The notes under the pieces are model-generated. The model worked only from the letters and a program-made list of their open reading frames with translations, ran no database searches and was not told the origin of the DNA. Shown piece after piece: positions 36,506 through 43,992 of a DNA stretch of 43,992 nucleotides (positions are counted from its first letter, which is position 1; every line of letters begins with the position of its first letter). Both the position numbers and the translations under genes were made by a program. The DNA is from Pseudomonadota bacterium (lineage in GTDB: Bacteria; Pseudomonadota; Alphaproteobacteria; SHVP01): contig JAQBYN010000026.1 in NCBI GenBank assembly GCA_027622715.1, forward strand, positions 1 through 43,992. The letters are read 5' to 3'.

Positions 36506-37603
36506 ATGAAACGGCGAGAGTTTCTAACAGGTGCGGCAGCGGCCGGCGTCGCAACCGCGGCAGCAAGTGCGTTCCCGACCCCGGCGATTTCACAGGGTCT
36601 CATTGAAATTAAGATGGTCACGACGTGGCCAAAGAACTTCCCCGGATTGGGCACCGGCGCGCAACGCCTTGCCGACCGCATCACGAAGATGACCGAGGGC
36701 CGAATCACGGTCAAACTTTTCGCCGCTGGCGAACTGGTTGGTGCGTTCGACTCGTTCGACGCTGTTTCGCAGGGCAATGCGGAGGCCTATCACGGCGCCG
36801 AGTATTATTGGCAGGGCAAATCCAAGGCGTTCAACTTCTTTACCGCCGTGCCCTTCGGTCTAACCGCCACTGAGCTCAATGCGTGGATTTACCATGGCGG
36901 CGGGCAGGAACTGTGGGATGAGTTGGCGGCCGACTTTGGGCTCAAGTCGTTCCTCGCCGGCAACACCGGTGTGCAGATGGGCGGCTGGTTCGCCAAGGAA
37001 GTGAATTCGGTCGACGATTTCAACGGCCTGAAGTTCCGCATGCCCGGCCTGGGCGGCGAAGTACTTCGGCGCATGGGGGCCGCGGTCGTGGCATTACCCG
37101 GCGGCGAAATCTTTCCGGCACTGCAGTCGGGCGCGATCGACGCCACCGAGTGGGTCGGCCCGTGGAACGACTTGGCCTTTGGCTTCTACAAGGTCGTCAA
37201 ATACTACTATTTCCCCGGCTTCCACGAACCCGGCTCGGGGCTTGCGTTCTCAATGAACAAGAAGGTCTGGGACGCATTGACCGACAGCGATAAGGAAATC
37301 GTCAAGGCTGCCTGTGCAGCCGAGAACGATATCATGTTCGCTGAGTTCACCGCCCGTAACAACGATTCGCTGACGACTTTGGTTCGCGACCATGACGTTA
37401 AGCTACGCAAGATGAACGACGGCATTCTCAACGAGATCGGCCGTCTTTCCGGCGAAGTAATGGTCGAGACCGCAGCCGAAGGCGGCATAACGAAACGGGT
37501 CTACGACAGCTTCCTCGACTTCCGCAAAGGCGCGATCAGGTGGTCACGCATTTCGGATCAAGCTTACTGGAACGCACGCCTGTTACCGTTCAAGTACGGC
37601 TGA
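36506..37603 (+). CDS. dctP: TRAP transporter substrate-binding protein, TakP-type
   Basis: A 365-residue periplasmic binding protein. It starts with a twin-arginine signal (MKRREFLTG, then an Ala-rich core and cut near residue 30), as seen in TakP-type proteins. Mature marks: MVTTWPKNFPGLGTGAQRLADRI, GRITVKLFAAGELVGAFDSFDAVSQGNAEAYHG, GNTGVQMGGWFAKE, LKFRMPGLGGEVLRRMG and GAIDATEWVGPWND. This pattern matches the alpha-keto-acid-binding TakP subgroup, so 2-oxo acids are a fair ligand guess. GGGAG before the ATG. It is followed by an intrinsic terminator, then dctQ and dctM. Confidence 0.93.
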   Translation: MKRREFLTGAAAAGVATAAASAFPTPAISQGLIEIKMVTTWPKNFPGLGTGAQRLADRITKMTEGRITVKLFAAGELVGAFDSFDAVSQGNAEAYHGAEYYWQGKSKAFNFFTAVPFGLTATELNAWIYHGGGQELWDELAADFGLKSFLAGNTGVQMGGWFAKEVNSVDDFNGLKFRMPGLGGEVLRRMGAAVVALPGGEIFPALQSGAIDATEWVGPWNDLAFGFYKVVKYYYFPGFHEPGSGLAFSMNKKVWDALTDSDKEIVKAACAAENDIMFAEFTARNNDSLTTLVRDHDVKLRKMNDGILNEIGRLSGEVMVETAAEGGITKRVYDSFLDFRKGAIRWSRISDQAYWNARLLPFKYG

Positions 37604-37623
37604 GCGCACTAACAAGTCCTAGG

Positions 37624-37667
37624 GAAAGCCCGTACCAGCATCGACTGGTCGGGCTTTCTCGGTTTTT
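37624..37667 (+). terminator. intra-operon intrinsic terminator / attenuator between dctP and dctQ
   Basis: The stem GAAAGCCCG-(T)-ACCAG pairs with CTGGT-CGGGCTTTC around a 6-base loop (37624-37658, one bulge), then TCGG and five T at 37663-37667. It lies 20 bases past the dctP stop and 12 before dctQ. It should let part of the transcripts end after dctP, giving more binding protein than permease. Confidence 0.75.
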
Positions 37668-37679
37668 GTAGGTAATCGT

Positions 37680-38228
37680 TTGCCCACGCTCTTAATCTTC
37701 ATCCGTTTCGTTGACGGCCTGAACGAACGTATCGGGCGCACCGTCTCTTGGATCGCGCTGGCGATGGTTCTTGTCCAGTTTCTAGTCGTCGGCATGCGCT
37801 ACGTCTTTGGCATCGGCTCGGTGTTCTTGCAGGAATCCGTGATCTACATGCACGGCACCCTGTTCATGGTAGGCGCGGCCTATACGCTGGTGCACAACGG
37901 CCACGTCCGCGTCGATATTTTCTACCGTGAGGCCTCGCCGCGGCGGAAAGCGATGGTCAACCTCGTGGGCGTATTCCTCTTTCTTCTACCGATCACCTTC
38001 CTGGTTTGGATCGTCTCCGAGCCCTATGTCGCGCAATCCTGGGCGATCCGCGAGGGCTCGAAGGAAACCAGCGGCATCCAAGGCTTGTTCCTACTCAAGA
38101 GCATGATTCTGGTGTTTGCGGCGCTGATGTCGCTCCAAGGTCTGGCACTCGCTGCCCGGTCGGTTCTGACGTTGTTGGGCAGGCCCGCGCCGGAACATGG
38201 AGATGGACCCGTTCAGGACGGCATCTGA
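37680..38228 (+). CDS. dctQ: TRAP transporter small permease (DctQ)
   Basis: A 182-residue, four-helix small membrane subunit. Seen: FVDGLNERIGRTVSWIALAMVLVQFLVVGMRYVFG, the conserved QESVIYMHGTLFMVGAAYTLVHNGHVRVDIFY, and a REGSKETSGIQGLFLLKSMILV stretch near 120-140. The start is TTG at 37680; the residues before helix 1 are conserved in the family, so the later ATG codons are too late. It is followed by dctM after 3 bases. Confidence 0.92.
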   Translation: MPTLLIFIRFVDGLNERIGRTVSWIALAMVLVQFLVVGMRYVFGIGSVFLQESVIYMHGTLFMVGAAYTLVHNGHVRVDIFYREASPRRKAMVNLVGVFLFLLPITFLVWIVSEPYVAQSWAIREGSKETSGIQGLFLLKSMILVFAALMSLQGLALAARSVLTLLGRPAPEHGDGPVQDGI

Positions 38229-38231
38229 GCC

Positions 38232-40031
38232 ATGAAGGAAACGCTCGATATCCTGATGTTCCTCGTGGCCATCGTGTTCCTGATGGCCGGGTTTCCGGTT
38301 GCCTTCACGTTGGCCGGAACAGCGTTGATTTTCGGGCTAATCGGCTTCGCCATCGGCGTATTCGACCTTTCCTTCCTCGGACTCTTCCCCCAGCGCATCT
38401 TTGGCACCATGACCAACGAGGTGCTGATCGCGGTGCCGTTGTTCATCTTTATGGGCGTGATGCTCGAAAAGTCCCGGGTTGCGGAAGAGCTCTTGGACAA
38501 CATGGGAAAACTCTTCGGCACGCTGCGCGGCGGCCTTGGCATTTCGGTGACGATTGTCGGCGCTTTGCTCGCGGCGTCTACCGGTATCGTCGGTGCGACG
38601 GTCGTGACGATGGGGTTGTTGTCATTGCCGACAATGCTGCGGCGCGGTTATGACCCGGCGTTGGCCACCGGGACAATTGCCGCGGCGGGCACGCTGGGAC
38701 AGATCATCCCGCCATCGATTGTCTTGGTCCTACTGGGCGACGTCATTTCGTCGGCCTATCAAAACAGCCAATTGTCGCTCGGCATCTTTTCGCCGGAAAC
38801 GGTATCCGTCGGCGACTTGTTTGCCGGTGCGCTGCTGCCCGGTCTCGGCCTAGTCGCCATGTACATTCTGTATCAGATCGGTGTGGCGTGGTTGCGGCCG
38901 GCGGCGTCCCCGGCAATCCCGCGCGACGAACTTGGGGCTGGCGACGCCTCGCTGCTGATCGCCATCCTAAATTCTCTGGTGCCGCCGATCGCGCTGATCA
39001 TCGCCGTATTGGGGTCAATCCTGGCGGGCGTTGCAACACCGACAGAGGCCGCGGCGGTCGGCGCCATCGGCGCGACGCTATTGGCCGGGCAACGATTGCG
39101 GCGCGATAGGTCGCTGCCGATCTATGTCGGCGCGTTGTGTATTGCGGGCCTGTTCATCCTCAACGGATTATTCGATCTGCGCCTCAACCGCGAACGTCCC
39201 TTGGTCGACGACCTTGGGATCATCCTCGCTTTCATCATGACGGCCGGTGTGGTGTGGGGCGTGGCAGTAAGCTTGTGGCGGACATTCGGCGCCGATGTAC
39301 TGCGCCCGGTGATGCGCTCGACCACGCAAATTACCTCGATGGTCTTCATCATCCTGGCCGGCGCCGCTTTGTTTTCCTTGGTCTTCCGCGGACTCGGCGG
39401 CGACGAAACGGTGAAGAATATCCTGACCGACATGCCGGGTGGGGTCATGGGCGCGATGATCACCGTCATGGTGGTGATGTTCATTCTTGGTTTCTTCTTG
39501 GACTTTATCGAGATCACGTTTGTCGTCGTGCCGATCGTCGCGCCAGTGCTGCTGACGATGGGGCTGGACCCAGTGTGGTTGGGTGTAATGATGGCGATGA
39601 ATTTGCAAACGTCGTTCTTGACGCCGCCTTTCGGGTTCGCACTGTTCTACCTGCGCGGCGTGGCGCCTGATTCGGTACGCACCATGCAGATCTACAAGGG
39701 CATCGTTCCGTTCGTGATTATCCAAGTGGTGGCCCTGGGACTATTGGCGACGTTTCCGCGGATCGCGACCTGGTTGCCCGAGGTCATCTACGGTGACGGA
39801 TCCGTCACCCGGTCGATCGAGGGCGACGACACATTGCGGCAGTTGGACGGCCAGCGCCGGGAACCCGGCAGCAGCGAGTCCGAACAGAAAGATCTCGACA
39901 AACTATTCGACGAAGACCGCAAGTCCGATGGCGACACGCAGGACGAGGTCGACCAACTGTTCAACGAGGATTCAAAATCCGAGGCGGACACGCAAAAAGA
40001 AATCGACGACCTGTTCAAGGAAGACGACTAG
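38232..40031 (+). CDS. dctM: TRAP transporter large permease (DctM) with acidic repeat tail
   Basis: A 599-residue, about 12-helix Na+-coupled permease. Family segments: LFPQRIFGTMTNEVLIAVPLFIFMGVMLEKS (about 53-83), GIVGATVVTMGLLSLPTMLRRGYDPALATGTIAAAGTLGQIIPPSIVLVLLGD, NPVWLG-like DPVWLGVMMAMNLQTSFLTPPFGFALFYLRG near the end of the core. A middle insert with extra helices (about 280-345) makes it longer than typical 430-residue members. The C-terminus from about 520 is hydrophilic, ending in an 18-residue repeat (553-599), an unusual addition. The stop directly abuts the purN-like stop on the other strand. Confidence 0.93.
   Translation: MKETLDILMFLVAIVFLMAGFPVAFTLAGTALIFGLIGFAIGVFDLSFLGLFPQRIFGTMTNEVLIAVPLFIFMGVMLEKSRVAEELLDNMGKLFGTLRGGLGISVTIVGALLAASTGIVGATVVTMGLLSLPTMLRRGYDPALATGTIAAAGTLGQIIPPSIVLVLLGDVISSAYQNSQLSLGIFSPETVSVGDLFAGALLPGLGLVAMYILYQIGVAWLRPAASPAIPRDELGAGDASLLIAILNSLVPPIALIIAVLGSILAGVATPTEAAAVGAIGATLLAGQRLRRDRSLPIYVGALCIAGLFILNGLFDLRLNRERPLVDDLGIILAFIMTAGVVWGVAVSLWRTFGADVLRPVMRSTTQITSMVFIILAGAALFSLVFRGLGGDETVKNILTDMPGGVMGAMITVMVVMFILGFFLDFIEITFVVVPIVAPVLLTMGLDPVWLGVMMAMNLQTSFLTPPFGFALFYLRGVAPDSVRTMQIYKGIVPFVIIQVVALGLLATFPRIATWLPEVIYGDGSVTRSIEGDDTLRQLDGQRREPGSSESEQKDLDKLFDEDRKSDGDTQDEVDQLFNEDSKSEADTQKEIDDLFKEDD
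39888..40028 (+). repeat. 54-bp (18-residue) direct repeats in the dctM C-terminus
   Basis: Three units encode [K/D][D/E]xDxLFxEDxKS[D/E]xDTQ: residues 553-570, 571-588 and a shortened 589-599. The DNA copies have diverged at many third positions while the protein pattern is kept, which suggests selection on the peptide rather than a recent slip. Confidence 0.75.
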
Positions 40032-40640
40032 TCAGCGCGGCAAAGTCAGTTCGCCAGCCCCTAGCCTGCGCAACGTTTCGATCAGGAATGGTTTTTCGCA
40101 GGCCTGGACCCGCGCCGCCAGCGACTCAGGTGTGTCATTAGGATCCACTAAGACCTCGGCCTGGGCCAAAATCGGCCCACGATCGTATTCTTCCTCGACG
40201 AGATGCACCGTTACGCCAGTTACCGTTTCGCCCGCCGCCAGCACAGCCGCGTGAACTAGGTTTCCATACATCCCGGGGCCGCCAAATTTGGGCAGCAGCG
40301 CCGGGTGGGTGTTGACGATGCGCCCGCCAAAGGCCTGAAGAACGCGCGGACCAATCTTCTTGAGATAGCCCGCCAATACCACCAGATCGACTTGCGCCGC
40401 GGTCAGCGCCGTCATGACCGCGATGTCGGCGGCGTCTTCACCCCCTGCGGATTTGGTGCTGATATGGCGCGCGGTAATGCCGAGGCGGCTGGCACGTTCG
40501 AAGGCGCCGGCCCTAGGGTTATTGCCGATCAAGATGACGGGGTCGAACGGCAAAATGCCGGCGCGACAGGCTTCGGCGACGACTTCGAACGTCGTGCCGG
40601 CGCCCGACGCGAGGAAGCCGATCCTGCGGATCACCGCCAC
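40032..40640 (-). CDS. purN: phosphoribosylglycinamide formyltransferase-like protein (PurN family)
   Basis: A 202-residue formyltransferase fold. It should move a formyl group from 10-formyl-THF to GAR in purine synthesis. Catalytic residues are kept: Asn110 and His112 in IVNTHPALLPKFGG and Asp153 in VEEEYDRGPIL. The folate-site motif region VDLVVLAGYLKKIGPRVL is present. The N-terminal loop ASGAGTTFEVV differs from the usual SGxGSNLQ, and the gene is not beside purM, so it may be a second formyltransferase. GTG start at 40640. It follows parC after 7 bases. Confidence 0.85.
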   Translation of the reverse strand: MAVIRRIGFLASGAGTTFEVVAEACRAGILPFDPVILIGNNPRAGAFERASRLGITARHISTKSAGGEDAADIAVMTALTAAQVDLVVLAGYLKKIGPRVLQAFGGRIVNTHPALLPKFGGPGMYGNLVHAAVLAAGETVTGVTVHLVEEEYDRGPILAQAEVLVDPNDTPESLAARVQACEKPFLIETLRRLGAGELTLPR

Positions 40641-40647
40641 CGTGCGA

Positions 40648-42915
<2,268 letters not shown>

Positions 42916-42948
42916 GTCTTACGTCCAAATCCTGGGGTTGAAGAAGGC

Positions 42949-42974
42949 CCCTCCCCCAGCACGCTGAGGGAGGG
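42949..42974 (-). terminator. GC-rich hairpin between recO and parC
   Basis: On the minus strand a 12-base stem CCCTCCCTCAGC / GCTGGGGGAGGG with one G-U pair closes a tiny loop, followed by GGCCTTCTTC. The T content after it is low, so it is a weak terminator or an RNA-stability hairpin between recO and parC. Confidence 0.45.
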
Positions 42975-43012
42975 AGAGAAACGTCTCTGAGAAGTACCTT
43001 TGCAACGGGAGC

Positions 43013-43759
43013 CTATATACCAGATGTTGTGGCAGAAAGCGAAAGACGATCTACAAGTCGTAGACGGGCCGGGGGAAGGTGGCCGCCATGCGGTTCCAGC
43101 ACATGATGGCTGAGAAAATGCCCGGTCAGCACCAGGCCCGCCGTGAGCGCCGCCGCATCGGGCGGCACGCCGCCGGCGTCGGCGCGCAAAAAATCGGGTA
43201 ACGCCAACAGCTTATCGCGGTAGGGCGCGCCTGCGTCTGCCGACACCGCGCGGCCCGACTTGGGCGAGACGTAGATCAGATTGTCGGTGACACCGGTTGA
43301 GGCGCAATGCCCGAGGTCGAGGCCGTAGCCCAGATCGGCCAGAAGGGCCAGTTCCCAGCGCACATAGGCCCGCGCCCATTCGGGGTCTTGGTCGAGCGCG
43401 TCGAGCAGCGCGCAAAAATCGCCGTAGACCTCGGGGTGGCTTTCGCGTTCGGGCAACGCCGCCTCGACCACCGCCGCCGCCGCGGTCAGCGCACCAAGGC
43501 GGCCGGGGTCATCGAGCCAATGGGACGCGCGCGCCGCCGTCATCTCCACGGTGAAGCTGCCCAACTGTTCGTCGAGCCGGCCGCGCCAGGTCACCGCGAG
43601 CTGATTGCCCGCCTGCAAATTGCCGCGCTGCCGCCGCCCGGCGCCACCGCGCACCAACCCGGCATGGCGACCGTGCTCGGGCGTCAGCACATGGAGGATC
43701 GCGGCGCTTTCACCGTACTTGCGCGCCGACAGGACGATGGCGTCGTCAGTCCACTGCAT
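43013..43759 (-). CDS. recO: DNA repair protein RecO
   Basis: A 248-residue RecFOR-pathway protein that loads RecA on SSB-coated DNA and anneals strands. Seen: the OB-fold start WTDDAIVLSARKYGESAAILHVLTPEHGRHAGLVRGG (3-40), a helical middle and YVRWELALLADLGYGLDLGHCASTG (about 135-160). Alphaproteobacterial RecO proteins often lack the zinc-finger cysteines, as here where only one Cys of that region is kept. The ATG at 43759 is chosen; a TTG at 43774 would overlap the leader repeat. No Shine-Dalgarno is visible: the leader reads TAAAAAAACTT before ATG. Confidence 0.93.
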   Translation of the reverse strand: MQWTDDAIVLSARKYGESAAILHVLTPEHGRHAGLVRGGAGRRQRGNLQAGNQLAVTWRGRLDEQLGSFTVEMTAARASHWLDDPGRLGALTAAAAVVEAALPERESHPEVYGDFCALLDALDQDPEWARAYVRWELALLADLGYGLDLGHCASTGVTDNLIYVSPKSGRAVSADAGAPYRDKLLALPDFLRADAGGVPPDAAALTAGLVLTGHFLSHHVLEPHGGHLPPARLRLVDRLSLSATTSGI

Positions 43760-43771
43760 AAGTTTTTTTAC

Positions 43772-43795
43772 CAAACGAAGCCAAAAAAGTGTTTG
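43772..43795 (-). repeat. TTGGCTTCGTTTG repeat, copy E (recO leader)
   Basis: Minus strand CAAACACTTTTTTGGCTTCGTTTG. One base further out at each side gives inverted ends CCAAAC...GTTTGG (43771-43796). It ends 12 bases before the recO start codon. It matches copy D at 20 of 24 bases. Confidence 0.75.
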
Positions 43796-43822
43796 GACTC
43801 AACGGTCCACCTGTGGATGAGA

Positions 43823-43846
43823 CGAACGAAGCCAAATCGGTGTTTG
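43823..43846 (-). repeat. TTGGCTTCGTT repeat, copy D
   Basis: Minus strand CAAACACCGATTTGGCTTCGTTCG. It shares CAAACAC and TTTGGCTTCGTT with copy E, 51 bases away. Confidence 0.72.
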
Positions 43847-43909
43847 TTTTCACAGGGTTAGCCCGGACTCGGGGTCGGGCGCGCCGGTCCGGCGCAAAAG
43901 TACGTTCCG

Positions 43910-43936
43910 CCGAAACAAAGCCAACTGCCGCGGTTT
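43910..43936 (-). repeat. TTGGCTTTGTTTCGG repeat, copy C
   Basis: Minus strand AAACCGCGGCAGTTGGCTTTGTTTCGG. It is nearly the same as copies A and B at 2.5 kb (24-25 of 27 bases). The rest of 43775-43992 holds no gene I can support; the gene upstream of recO would lie past the window end. Confidence 0.78.
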
Positions 43937-43992
43937 GCTTGGGGTTTGAGTACCCCTTGTCGCGGCGGAAGGTGTCTCCTCCCCCTGCGGGC

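Overview
The window looks like a stretch of alphaproteobacterial chromosome, probably from a Rhodospirillales-like organism. The evidence is high GC with GC-rich third positions, the block rpmF-plsX-fabH-ihfA-merR-tRNA-Pro next to yceD, a cytochrome bc1 chaperone and bamE, a Shemin-pathway 5-aminolevulinate synthase (hemA), an aspartate-rich Mg-type HemB, and an LdtR-like MarR regulator. I see no phage, insertion sequence, CRISPR array, toxin system or rRNA. Most of the window is ordinary, densely packed core and transport genes.

Layout. 1-6.4 kb is a mixed accessory stretch: a peptide-type ABC solute-binding protein, a flavin reductase-like protein, glycerol kinase, a PuuE-type polysaccharide deacetylase with a DUF1330 partner, a START-like protein and a small lipoprotein. 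6.4-10.9 kb (minus strand) carries tRNA-Pro(GGG), MerR, IHF alpha, FabH, PlsX, L32, YceD and the bc1 chaperone, with divergent bamE. 11.4-15.4 kb holds a K+-independent H+-pyrophosphatase, an MFS transporter and a FliL-like membrane protein. 15.4-22.5 kb is one tight minus-strand operon, rpiB-glyA-nrdR-ribD-ribE-ribB(X)-ribH-nusB-thiL, with several 4-base start/stop overlaps. Its riboflavin bifunctional gene has lost the zinc cysteines of the GTP cyclohydrolase II half.

22.7-28.8 kb has a soluble reductive-dehalogenase-like Fe-S protein and a branched-chain amino-acid type ABC transporter split into two opposing units (livHM on plus; livGF and the binding protein on minus). 28.8-36.3 kb has a small DUF6898-like protein, an MFS transporter, hemA, glutaryl-CoA dehydrogenase, a decayed VOC gene, a MarR regulator divergent from a dienoyl-CoA-reductase-like SDR, an uncharacterised protein and hemB. 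36.5-40.0 kb is a complete TakP-type TRAP operon (dctP-dctQ-dctM) with a hairpin before dctP, an intrinsic terminator between dctP and dctQ, and an unusual repeated acidic tail on DctM. 40.0-43.8 kb holds a PurN-like formyltransferase, parC and recO.

The most unusual non-coding signal is a short repeat family containing TTGGCTTYGTTT. It is present in five copies in two intergenic clusters (2.46-2.57 kb and 43.77-43.94 kb), always in the same orientation as the following gene; one copy lies directly against the recO start codon. I found no clear new multi-gene system. The best leads are this repeat family, the DctM tail, the dehalogenase-like protein beside the split liv transporter, and a possible NrdR box upstream of the operon containing nrdR.
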